Assembly: GCF_030035675.1 (NCBI RefSeq)
Contig: NC_084489.1
Span: 13,095,001 to 13,159,000, forward strand
DNA length: 64,000 nt
Direction of reading: 5' to 3'
From: Rhineura floridana
Taxonomy: Eukaryota; Chordata; Lepidosauria; Squamata; Rhineuridae
A model generated the notes under the pieces. That model was given only the letters and a program-made list of their open reading frames with translations, was not told the origin of the DNA and ran no database searches. The first letter of the stretch is position 1. Every line of letters starts with the position of its first letter. The position numbers were made by a program, and so were the translations under genes. Positions 10,755-20,739 of the stretch are shown in pieces.

Positions 10755-10925
10755 GAGTATTTATTTATTTATTTTTCTTATGTTTGTATTTGTTCTTATA
10801 TTTATTCCTGCATTTCTTTCATCATGGAACCCAAGGCAGCATACATGTGGTTCCCATGCAAGCACTGACCAAACCCAGACCTGCTTAGCTTAGGCAAGGT
10901 GGTGGCTCCATGTGCTTTCAGGTCA
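10755..10925 (-). repeat. Old retroelement tail, minus strand
   Basis: It starts with a reversed (AAAT)n tail, followed by TTCATCATGGAACCCAAGGC, AGCATACATGTGGTTC and ACCTGCTTAGCTTAGGCAAG. It resembles the tail and body of an old tRNA SINE or LINE. The family is uncertain. Confidence 0.4.
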
Positions 10926-11113
10926 CCATCTTAGTAAAGTCTGTTCTAAACAAAAGCCTCTTTCAGGTATTAGGCTCCATGTCTTTCCTGAGTCTATGGA
11001 GGCCATACCAGCTCGCCACATAAATGACATTCAGCTGAATGCCTGAAAGAGCATTCTGTGCCCTGTGCACAGAAAACAGTAAGTGTTTAGGAGGTTGTAT
11101 GTGATCAGGAACT

Positions 11114-11403
11114 AAAGATGGGCAAATATGTCAGTTTCAGTTTCTCTGTTTCTCACTTTTCTAAACTTAAATTATAATGCATTTTTGTAAGTTATATTCA
11201 CTAATATATGCATTTAATGCATATCTTACCCTAGTATATGCATTTGTGTACACATTACCTGGCTGGAAAACGGCACTGCAAAAGTTGGAGAAGTGCAAAT
11301 TTCACAGGATAGCTGTTTCGGTTTGCATATTGTTTCAGAAAGTGTGGGTTCAGTAGATTCACCGTTAAATACAAACTGCACCAAAATTCCCCTCCATTCC
11401 TAG
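11114..11403 (+). mobile_element. hAT-like element, family H1, copy 2
   Basis: It starts AGATGGGCAAATATGTCAGT and ends CCTCCATTCCTA. The flanks CAGGAACT (11106-11113) and CAGGAATC (11404-11411) look like a slightly decayed 8-bp target duplication, as expected for hAT. Confidence 0.65.
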
Positions 11404-12295
11404 CAGGAATCCAAATTGCTCAGGGCTCCCAATCATACAGAAGCCCCTAGCTGCAGTCCATTGTACATGCTGATGTCAGGCGCATGGCTTCCTGGCACCC
11501 CCACCCCTCTGATAAGTTCAGAAAATGTTTAAGAAGCAAACTAAATAGGCGTCATATGTCCATCTGGCTCTTCCAGATTCCAGAAAAATGTTCCAGTTTA
11601 ACTTGATTTCTTCCAGAGTATAACCAGCAGCAGAGATTTAAAGTTTGCCATGCAGTCTTCCCACAACTTCATAAATTACTTCATGTAGACATGAACAACC
11701 ATTCATATAAAAACACTCTAACTGCTTTTACATTAGAATGATTCAAACAATGATTTTTTTAAAAAAAAATCATATAGATATCTATTTATTTAGCTCTTTC
11801 CTAGAAGTTGCTAGCATACTCATTAACTTGTTTTCAAAGGCTCCAGTAGTGTGTGTTTTTAATCAAGCTATTATTTTCTGTATGGAATATGATTTGCCAG
11901 AACTTATTTTTGTAATGCTGGATGCAAAAGCAATCCTTTTTGCACTGTTGGGGATGATTATGATTTTCCATTGTAGTGCCTTTTTCATATATTCAGTTCT
12001 TTGAAAAATTACTATCCTTCAGAAGATTAAAGCCCATTGTAATCTTGAACATTAGCTTCCAGTCCCCTAAATAATATTTCTCTTATGTAAGAGAGATGCT
12101 CTGCATAGTGGGGATTTAACAGATTGTTTTAGCTGCTGGTAGCACCCAAGGTAACAGCAACCGATCTGCGGGAGATATCCGGATGCAGAAATGGACTAGA
12201 GTTTGATATCCCCGATCAGCAACAGTATCTGAAAGTAGGGAAGGGGAGGAAATGTTTTTGAAGGAAGTGGGAGGAGTTCAAGATGTTCTTATACA
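11404..12295. other. Intergenic, no feature recognised
   Basis: AT-rich unique sequence. An 88-codon open frame near 11738-12004 is hydrophobic but is AT-driven and unrecognised. Confidence 0.45.
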
Positions 12296-12517
12296 AACTC
12301 ATGGAGGATAAGGCTATCAATGGCTACTAGTCACAATGGCCATGTTCTATCTTCACTGCAAGAGGCAGTATGTTTCTAAATACCAGGGACTGGGAATCAC
12401 AAGTCAAGAGAGTACTGTTGTGCTCAGGTCCTGATTCTGAGCTTCCCATAGGCAAGGAGAACAGGATGCTAGACTAGATGGCCTGATCCAGTTGGGCTCT
12501 TCCTACATTCTTATGAG
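12296..12517 (+). repeat. R2 3' end, plus strand
   Basis: It contains GGCTATCAATGGCTACTAGT, GTTGTGCTCAGGTCCTGATT, CAGGATGCTAGACTAGATGG and CTCTTCCTACATTCTTATG. The order matches the reversed pieces at 4565-5042. Confidence 0.6.
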
Positions 12518-13454
12518 AAAAAAAGGAGGTGGGTGGTCAGACCAGATTCAATTAAGTGAGGTAGTTAAAAGAAGTGAAGTAGTTAAATGTCAGCCTGAAA
12601 AGAATTAGGATGTCATCCCACCCTACTCTGAGCACTAATAAACTAGCACAGAATGTATCATATATGCTAAAAATTTGTCATACACATGGTCCCATGGTTG
12701 CCACCACAAAGAGGAAGTAACTGAGAGTTGTCAGGACCATACAACTGTCTGGTGGGGATCTGGACAACTATGCCAGGTTAAAAAACAACACATGATTTGA
12801 AATTACCCGAAGTCCACACAAATCACAACTGCAAAGCTGTGTGCCATCTTGTCAGCTCATATGTTATTTCTTCCACATTGATTTGATCATGGGACCACTC
12901 TGCAAAGAGCATTTAAGTATTTATGTTGACCAGAATCTTCCTTCCTTTCTTTCAGAACCGAAGTCCTCCCAATTGCCCTTGGATCAACGCCTTAAATTTT
13001 AAACAACTTCCTGGTAGAGTCTGCCACTAAACTGCTAGTTGACTTCAGCCCTTTCCCAAATATCACCAAATACATTCACAGGATAAACTAAGCAGGAACC
13101 CATGAGATCGGGACAAAATCATTCATTTCTGGTCGACAATATAACTCCTGAATTAAATAAGAACTGAACAGAGCTGGGTATCAATCATACTGATGATACC
13201 TGCACTAAAATGATGAGCATTTGTAGCAGACACCTCATATACATCTTAAATTGTAGACAAAAAGACACGCCAAAGCTCAATTTTCATTTGATGGAGGAAC
13301 AGGATGAAGACAAACAGACATTCTAAAAGGTGAAGGAAGAGGCATTTGTTTTCAGTGCTGAGAAAGTATTATAGCCACATCAACCACAGTTAGAAAATAT
13401 GCCTCTCTCTACACATTGTCACTCAGCAGGATTGCTTTCAGAGATCATCCTAGG
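12518..13454. other. Intergenic, no feature recognised
   Basis: Unique sequence without coding or repeat support. Confidence 0.5.
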
Positions 13455-13552
13455 ATGGAGCAGGGAACCTGTTGGACTGATATTGTTGGACTGATCCCTA
13501 ATAATTGGCCATGCTGGAATCCAACAACATCGTGAGGGCCACAGTTTCCCCA
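13455..13552. repeat. Foldback repeat F2, degraded copy
   Basis: GTTGGACTGATCCCTAATAA, TTGGCCATGCTGG and CCAACAACATCGTGAGGGCC fit the palindromic GTTGTAGTCCAACA / GGCCATGCTGGCT pattern of better copies at 23655 and 34980. Confidence 0.45.
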
Positions 13553-14636
13553 TCCCTGTTGTTACTTCTGAGTAGGCATGTATAGGATAGTGTTGTTAGT
13601 GTACTTTATTGCTGTTTTAGATACTTATGGAAACTGTTTTGGGAGGTGCAACTAAAAAGTGATACAGTAATAGTAGTTCTATTTTATCACATACACCTCA
13701 GTAGCATGCAATAATAATTCATCCTGATCTGTCTAGGGAGGTTTGCATGTGAAAATGAGATTCTATGTATGAACAGGACAACTATGCTCCACCTCTTTTT
13801 TTCTTTTCTGTTTTAGCAAAGAGATTTGTTCCTTTAGTATTTACTGCCCAGCACCTAATATATCTGTAAAACTAGTGACTTGTCAGAGATGTTGGTGCTC
13901 TTGAGAAACAGCCAGATATCTCATGAAATACAGAGGGGCATCTGTCCCCTGCCCAGTCTTGCTGTCTAGTCTCATTTGTTTAACTTGGTTGATGCTTCAA
14001 AGAGGAAAATGAGAACAAATTTAAAATGATGTTTTTTCTCAAGAGACGCCTGTAAAATGCTGCCAATTTTTCTCCTGCTGTTCAGGATTATATAGGCAGT
14101 CTTTTTGGCCTCGTGGCTGATCAATCAGAAATAAGCAATCATGACTGGCATTCCAGTGTTGTAGGAGGAAATCAGAATCACAATTCACTAAAGAAATTAA
14201 CAAGTCTTAGGTTAAATTAGTCCAAAAAAAGTGCCTCTAGGTTTTGCACTTAACTCTCCAGGGAATTCCCCATTCTTGCTTTGATTGTATGGTTCCAGTG
14301 AAGCTTTTTGAAACTGGATGGTTCTTAGAAAAAAACAGTGAACCTTAACTATGCTCATATGCTTCAATCTGACACAAGCAGCTGTATGGTATAGACACAA
14401 GGCATAGATTGTGGGGAACTTTCATGGGTGTCAGACATAGTCCCACTATCAAAGAACTAAGAACTAAGTCTGCATTAGTGATCACCATACATTGAAAGCA
14501 CAATGAAAGTGATGGTGGTACTAACGCAGAATGTGCCTACGCATCCCCACTGCCATCACTATGGACTGTCCGTGTAAAGTAAACTAACATGGCAAAATAT
14601 GTGTGATTTGGGATCCAGAATTGATTTTAGCATGAA
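13553..14636. other. Intergenic, no feature recognised
   Basis: Unique AT-rich sequence. The bit at 13556-13590 resembles half of the P-type palindromic repeat. Confidence 0.45.
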
Positions 14637-14743
<107 letters not shown>

Positions 14744-15120
14744 CTCCTAAGTCTAACGGGAAATAAACTCTTATTCAAGAACAGTAAAAACAGACTGTGA
14801 AATTCTTCAGAAGCAGAGCCAGGAGTGGAAAACCAACCAGAGCATGAGTGAAGCAAGAAGTAAAGGAACAAAAGGCCCTCTTTACACTAACCATTTCCAA
14901 AGATGGGAAACAGCTGAAGAGAGTCCTAAATCCCAGTAAATAGTTTAAAGGTACAGAGGCAGCTTGTGTATAACAGACACTCGCAGCAAACACACCCTGT
15001 CCCTGTGAGAACCTGTGTTTTCATGCCTACATACCTACATCAGCCTAGTTAGCCCCCCTGGACTGGACTCAGAATCATACATGTGTGCATTAGACCCTTC
15101 AGTCCTCCCTTATGGTTGGA
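14744..15120. other. Intergenic, no feature recognised
   Basis: Unique sequence with no coding support. Confidence 0.45.
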
Positions 15121-15440
15121 CTGAGGGCTCATCCAGACGACTGTATAATATGCAATATGATTGCTTTGTGTATTCATTAATTTTCGGTGATCCATATGAC
15201 GTCGTTCGTTTTTGCACATTTTCGCACGGTTAAATCTGCTTTTGCAGTATGCTTTTTTAAATCGGGAATCATCCGCTGTACCTTAAGGCGGTCGGATGCA
15301 ATACCGCGGACTTTAGAGCTGTGGGCAGTCCATGGGCGTTTCCCCATACCCCTTCCCTCGTTCCCAGCCAATCATGTATTTCCACTTTTGCATATGTGCT
15401 TGAATGTCCGGAGAAAGCCCGGGAAAACTGAACCAATCAG
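15121..15440. other. CpG-rich block, left part (transposon or upstream promoter region)
   Basis: It starts GACTGAGGGCTCATCCAGAC and contains about 17 CpGs in 240 bp, far above the surrounding sequence. Two CCAAT boxes lie at about 15368 and 15433. The GGGCTCATCCAGACGAC opening resembles the ends of short squamate DNA transposons, but I find no matching right-hand inverted repeat. It could be a young non-autonomous transposon or the distal part of a promoter. Confidence 0.35.
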
Positions 15441-15900
15441 AGCAATGGTGTGGTGTTGGGGGGGCTCTGCAACTTCTACTGCGCAGCTACAGCCATTTAT
15501 TTTTAGCCAGCCTGCGAACTGGGTAGCCGCTCTGGGTGAGATCTGCAATTGTGGTTGTTTGTAAAGCCCCCCTTTTCCTGGCTGGTCTCGCTCAAGTGCA
15601 GCTGGTTGGTGCAGGGAGCTCGCTTTGCTCTTTCCTCCTCGCTCAGAGGCAGAAAGATACGCACAGGCACACACAGCAGAGAAAAGCGAGAGCCTGGCGC
15701 TTTGCAAACACCCACAGGAAGAAAAGGGAGAAGGGGGTGAAGGCAACAGAGCATCAAGTTTTGCCTGAAGTGGTTGGGAAGCTGCTGGGAAGCCTCTCTC
15801 GGTGGCTCTTCCCTGACGCTGACAATGCCTACGCCTACGCGGAGAGCTAGAAGCAGGGAAAGCGAGAGCAAGAGAGAGAATGGAGAGGAGCTGGGAGCTG
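15441..15900 (+). promoter_or_regulatory. Candidate CpG-island promoter or first exon of an unknown transcript
   Basis: There are about 15 CpGs in roughly 400 bp, with moderately high GC and no recognised repeat. A TATA-like TTTATTTTTA at about 15496 lies 60 bp after a CCAAT box. It is followed by a G+C-rich stretch with a GGGTGAG donor-like site at 15534. Open frames of 60-130 codons exist on both strands but none has a domain I recognise. A non-coding RNA promoter, a solo regulatory island or an unrecognised repeat are all possible. Confidence 0.35.
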
Positions 15901-16917
15901 CCACCAAGTGCTACACTCTAGAAAAACTTGGGGGTCAAGAACCTTGCAGTGGAGCCAGAGGTCCCAGCTGGTATTCCTGTGTGGTATTCAATTTGTTAGA
16001 CATTTGGGGGGGCAATGAAAGGTACAAGGACAACTTGAATAATACTAACCAGTGTTCAACTGAACAGGCTTTGTATAATAGCCTGTCATGTTCTATGACG
16101 TTGTTTTACTTTGAGAAATTAACTCTGTTTACTGGCTAGAGCCAGGAATGTGTATTACCTATAGAACTAAGAATTAAGTGTGTATGAAATAATTTATTCT
16201 TCTGTGATTATCCCATTACTTTGCTGATGCTGTATATCCCTAGTCCTAAAATAATCTTTGGAGGGATTTTCTATACTCTGTTCCTGTGGAAATCTCCTGT
16301 GTTCAGAGACAGTGCACACTTAGGTTAGCGCAGTGTTAGGCAAGTGGTGCTCTGCAGGGCCACAAGGTTAAAGGGGAACTCTTGTGAACCCTCGATCCTG
16401 TGCATGCACTAGAATGAGGTAGTCCAGATTATGAGAAACTTCTGTGTGGTATATCATAACAGCAGACTGGGTTGTAATTTCAAATGCTGTTTGAAAGCTT
16501 CTGTGAATAAAGCTTGCCACTTACAATTAATACTTAACAAGATGCAAAACGTGTTGGCTACTGCTTTTTTAAAAAAAAGAAAGTAAGAAGAGTGATTAGG
16601 GCTTCAGTGTCAATAAAAATGCAGAAGCCCTCCAGCAATGTATATTATAGCAGACATGCATGTGTCTCTTTTCCTCTGTCGGAATTGTCAAGAGCCTGGA
16701 TCCCATGGAAGGTGGATGTAACTTATCACCTCCTTATTTTGACAGAAAATCTGTTATCTGAGTATATTATTGAAAGACGAGCACCGGAAACCTGACAGCC
16801 ATCAAAATTTGCTAGTGACAACTTAAAGTAGGACCTCTGTACTGAGAGTTCATCAGTGGAGGCTAGCAGAATAGGCTGAATAGATTCATTCTGTGTCTAT
16901 CCCTATCTTGGCTAGTT
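15901..16917. other. Intergenic, no feature recognised
   Basis: Ordinary AT-rich sequence after the CpG block. If 15441-15900 is a first exon, this would be its UTR or intron. Confidence 0.4.
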
Positions 16918-17007
16918 AGGACTGCAACCCTAAACACACTTACCAGGAGTCTCTCACTGAACTTAGCGGGACTTTCCTCTAACTAAATGTTCTTGGGATT
17001 GCACTGT
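16918..17007. mobile_element. Palindromic MITE-like element, older relative of 1865-1950
   Basis: GGACTGCAACCCTAAACACA on the left and TTCTTGGGATTGCACTG on the right form a weak inverted repeat, around ACTGAACTTAGCGGGAC. Confidence 0.5.
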
Positions 17008-17095
17008 GTCAGTGACTTGTTTTTTAAAAGCTGGTTTATTTGCTGGTAAACAGTTGATTTGTGTGTGTGTCAAAGAGCGCTAATATCTGGAAGAT

Positions 17096-17135
17096 TTATT
17101 ATTATTATTATTAATAATAATAATAATATATTAAG
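17096..17135. repeat. (TTA)n/(ATA)n microsatellite
   Basis: An ATT run followed by its own complement (AAT run), giving a small hairpin. Confidence 0.85.
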
Positions 17136-17208
17136 GTTGGGGTCTAGTCAGGGCACACCTCTCTGTCTGGATGAGGATGAGATCAGGGTTCTGCAGAGTG
17201 TGGCAGGG

Positions 17209-17210
17209 GA

Positions 17211-17305
<95 letters not shown>
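17209..17305. repeat. (GAAA)n microsatellite
   Basis: A perfect tract of about 24 units. It ends six bases before the long-TIR element. Confidence 0.97.
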
Positions 17306-17311
17306 GCTGGT

Positions 17312-17698
17312 CTGAGGGTCAAACTACACAACATAACACTTAATTTGTAGCATGCAGCTATGTCTCTGTTTTCTCTTTACTTAATTACAGTCAGGTACTG
17401 GGGCAATGCTTATTGGGACTGGAGCATGAAGTTGGTTTATTTCTTCCCATCCCAGCTGTGACCACCAACAAAAAGAGTAGCTTCCTAAGTGATTACAAGG
17501 GATGAGGGGGAAGCTCTCATTGTAGCTCTATGGGATAGTGGGGGGGGTTATGTCTGGGGTGAACAGGAATAAGCCACCTCTCCCCACATGCTGCAGTCCC
17601 AATAATAATTAGGCATGCCCACATCCATAATTAAGTAAAGAAAACATGGACATAGCTTCACACCATGCATTAAGCGTAATGTGCGGTTTGACCCTCAG
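17312..17698. mobile_element. Long-TIR non-autonomous DNA transposon
   Basis: The ends are CTGAGGGTCAAACTACACA and the reverse complement of TGTGCGGTTTGACCCTCAG. The inverted match continues inward for about 120 bp, through TTTACTTAATTA and TTGGGACTG.AGCATG, leaving a centre of about 150 bp. No convincing target duplication is seen, so the superfamily is open. One end abuts a GAAA tract. Confidence 0.75.
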
Positions 17699-18224
17699 TC
17701 TTTGCAGGTTGGGAGGAGGAGCCCTGGGGAAAGAGATGGACATTACATGTTTGAGTTCAGTTCTAGTTCTTAGAATTTTTTAACTCTTTGATTTAGTTCC
17801 AGTTCAGACACTATTTTTAAAAAAATTGGTTGAGAATCAGTCCAGCAACTGTGAACCAGCTGTGAACCAGCTCAGATACATTTGCCTGTATCATCATCAT
17901 CATCATTTATTGCCCTTCCTCTCAAGGAGCACAGGGCAGTGCACAGCATGGCAACATACAATACAGTAATAATGATGAAAAACAGAGTCAGCAACAATAT
18001 CAGTAGCACCAACCCAGCAGGACATAACTTTGGATCTGTTTTTCGATATTAAGCACCTCAGAGTAGAGATCTGTGAAACCTATAAAGTGGCATATACATA
18101 GATGATACCATACAAATTATTGTTGTTGCTGCAGTTGTTTTACACAGAACTACTACTATCAGAATTGCCAAATGAAGGATAACACCTATTAAATTAATAT
18201 GCAACTCTTTCTCTCTGCCTTTTC
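17699..18224. other. Intergenic with a short L2-like tail, minus strand
   Basis: At 17887-17990 a TCATCATCATTTATTGCCCT start and GGAGCACAGGGCAGTGCACA suggest the reversed 3' end of an L2 copy. The rest is unique. Confidence 0.45.
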
Positions 18225-18368
18225 ACTTGTGAAAGGTTGATAGCTCAGTGGTAGAGCATCTGCTCTGATGCATGCAGAAGGCCGCAGGTTCAATCTCCAG
18301 CATAGGGCTAGGAAAGACTCTCATCTCCAATCGGGGATGCTGCTGCTACCCAGCATAAACAAGAGTAA

Positions 18369-18914
18369 TGTTGCGCGCCACCCCAATCTCTGAGCGGTGA
18401 AAGATTCCCAGGGGTCCCTACACTCACCCAGGGGTTTGGTTTCCTTGGGAAGGTCAGAGGAGGCTGCGGTGTCTTTATGAAATATGTTTGATAGATTTAC
18501 ACACATTCCAACCTGAGCTTAAGATGGAGGGGTTCAAGGCATCAGCAGTCCAATGGATCTTGCATTTTCCATCAGGCTTACAGGAGGCAGCCTAAACCAT
18601 GGTGCAGAGAGCCTGCCTCACTCCTGCCTCCAGTTCCCAGCCTTTCCTCAGACTCAGCTCAAAACACAAGCCTCTCCTTGGACTCAGGAAGGGGGGAGGG
18701 CTCTCCTGAAGAGTTCCAATAACAATAGGATCTCTCTGGCCCAGTTAATGGGCACTTGATAGGCCCATCAACTTACCCGGCCACTCTATTAGACTGACAA
18801 AGTGAACTCATCTGACCAGCAGAGCTGGTTTTTTACCCCCAGGTGTAGGGTTCCAAATCAGAGGCTGGAAGGGGATTCATAGAAATCATCCACCTCAACC
18901 CCAAACCCGTAACA
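18369..18914. mobile_element. Solo LTR of a retrovirus-like element
   Basis: It is 546 bp long, starts TGTTGCG and ends CGTAACA, giving short inverted ends in the TG...CA form. The four bases GTAA flank it on both sides (18365-18368 and 18915-18918), a 4-bp target duplication. No internal coding part is present. This is a fossil left after loss of the body of the element. A 4-bp duplication fits several endogenous-retrovirus or Gypsy-type groups. Confidence 0.75.
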
Positions 18915-18954
18915 GTAAATAACAGTAAGCTAGATGGTCTGACTCAGTACAGTA

Positions 18955-19203
18955 CAGGCATACACCGCTTAACATCGCTTCACTTAACGTCACCTCGCTA
19001 TAACGTGCATGCTCCATATGTCCCCATACCCCGCTTAACGTTCGCGCGCTTCACAATAACGTACACTTTATTGGCATGACGCTGCTGCCATCTAGTGGTG
19101 ATTGCGTGCAGTACAAGTGACGACAATTGCTTCACTTAAAGGTTATTTTCACTTAAAGTATACTCTCCGGTCCCATTGCGAACATTAAAGCGGGGTATGC
19201 CTG
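18955..19203. mobile_element. Tigger/pogo-like MITE
   Basis: It is 249 bp long. The ends are CAGGCATACACCGCTTAAC and the reverse complement of TTAAAGCGGGGTATGCCTG, close to the CAGGCATACC ends of Tigger elements. It is flanked by TA on each side (18953-18954 and 19204-19205), as for the Tc1/mariner superfamily. It has no coding capacity. CpGs are retained (CGCGCGCTTC), which suggests moderate age. Confidence 0.85.
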
Positions 19204-19215
19204 TATAAGGCAACT

Positions 19216-19973
19216 TTCTTTTTAACAGCGTAGATTTTCTATGTTGAGTTTTCCCCTTTAACCCAAACACTGTTGCCAACATAGCAGCAATTAGAATGTG
19301 GACGTTATTTGACACCAGAGTGACAGCTCAGCCTATTCTCTGGAGTGACAGAAGAAGAGCAGCCAGTTCCTAGCATGCTGTATTGCTCCTCAGAGTCAGT
19401 ATGACTTAGTTTTGGCAGACATGTACATTTTCAGCTATACTGAATAGCAGCTGAAAATCACTTCTGATAATCTTGTATTGATGCATACACATCTCTCTAA
19501 ACTTAATCAAAGCCTGGACTAATTATTTTGCATGCAGACAAATGGTTACAAAATATGGTATTTAACAAAGACAAGTCAGACAGCCAACATGGCTACTGCG
19601 TCCTTGGAGTCAACATTGTCTACAAATGCCTTCAAAATTTCAGTCAGCAGCTTCAGAAGACAATAACGGACCCTTAATACCCACATGCCACCTGCTTCTG
19701 AGAGATAAGCATAAATTTATGTTTTCATTTTAAAGCTGACATTGGAGGTATTAACTGCTACCACCGCAATCCTGTTCAAGCCAAATAGGGTGTTGTTGCT
19801 TTTTCTTATGGATGGAAGATTAATAGCCTCTTCAGCAGCTATTTCTCTTTGACTTCCCATCTCTCTGTTCATGGAATGAATCAACATGCTCCTGGGAGGC
19901 TCCTGAGACTTTCAGAGAGGAGCTTGCACAGACCCTTTTGATAAGGTTGCTGACCAGGCCAGACAATGTTCGA
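19216..19973. other. Intergenic, no feature recognised
   Basis: Unique sequence with no supported features. Confidence 0.5.
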
Positions 19974-19981
19974 GTACTGAG

Positions 19982-20731
19982 TAGGGATGGACGAATCTGT
20001 CAGTTTTGGTTTCTTTCACTTGTCCTTTTTCCAGGCTTAAGTTCCCTTCTCCACATCCCCACACCAGTTTGAGATGTTCTTTTGGAAGTCCTCGTGAAAA
20101 TTCATCTCCATTTTAGTGCAGATATCTGTTAATATACACATTTTTGGATGTAATGTTCCCTAATATACACATCACTGCAAAGCAATTTTCCCTATACAAT
20201 GCATTTTGTATGCTATTTTCATTAATATAAGCATTTATATGTACACTTTAGTATATGCATTTTTGTACACCTTACCTGGCTGACGAACTACATTGCAAAA
20301 TTCAGAAAAAAGCAAATTTTGAAATTCAGAAAGTGTGAATTAGGATCCATCTATACTATACATTTAAATCAGTATCATACCAGTTCAAACAGTCAGGGCT
20401 TTCCTCAAAGAATCCTGGAAAACTATATTTTGTTAAGGGTGCTGAGAGTTGTTAGGAGACCCCTATTCTCCCCAGAAAGCTACAATTGCCAGAGTTCCCT
20501 GGGAAGAGGGATTGACTGTCAAACCACTCTGAGAAGTATAGCTCTGTGAGGGGAATAGGGAGTCTTCTAACAACTCTCAGCATTCTTTACAAACTACAGG
20601 TCACAGAATTCTTTAGGGGAAGCCATGATGGTTTAAACTGATATGATACTGCTTTAAATGTATAGTGCAGATGGGGCATTACAATGGTCCACCTTTAAAT
20701 GTGAGCTGAACTGAATTTCTCCCCTATCCCT
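19982..20731 (+). mobile_element. hAT-like element, family H1, copy 3, broken by a foldback element
   Basis: It starts TAGGGATGGACGAATCTGTC, runs to GAAAGTGTGAATTAGG (20344), and resumes at about 20688 with CCACCTTTAAATGTGAGCTG and ends CCTATCCCT. The flanks GTACTGAG (19974-19981) and GCACTGAC (20732-20739) agree at six of eight positions, as a decayed 8-bp duplication. Confidence 0.7.
20344..20680. mobile_element. Foldback element F1 (long inverted repeat)
   Basis: The left half CATCTATACTATACATTTAA, through GAGAGTTGTTAGGAGACCCC and AGAGTTCCCTGGGAAGAG, is mirrored by the right half ending TTTAAATGTATAGTGCAGATG. Nearly the whole 335 bp pairs with itself. Related segments lie inside both full R1 copies (about 5580-5805 and 33790-34075). 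Confidence 0.8.
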
Positions 20732-20739
20732 GCACTGAC

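Larger units (their letters stand above)
18228..19215 (+). mobile_element. tRNA-derived SINE split by two later insertions
   Basis: The head, 18228-18368, has TAGCTCAGTGGTAGAGCATC (A box) and AGGTTCAATCTC (B box), then TAGGGCTAGGAAAGACTC. The middle, 18915-18954, reads GCTAGATGGTCTGACTCAG. The last bases, TAAGGCAACTTTC, resume at 19204. Between these lie a solo LTR (18369-18914) and a Tigger-like element (18955-19203). Read without them the SINE is continuous, so the SINE is the oldest layer. Confidence 0.8.

Noticed and set aside
18228-18300. Functional tRNA gene from A and B boxes
   Set aside because: The boxes belong to a SINE head. No cloverleaf with proper acceptor and anticodon stems, and the SINE body follows.
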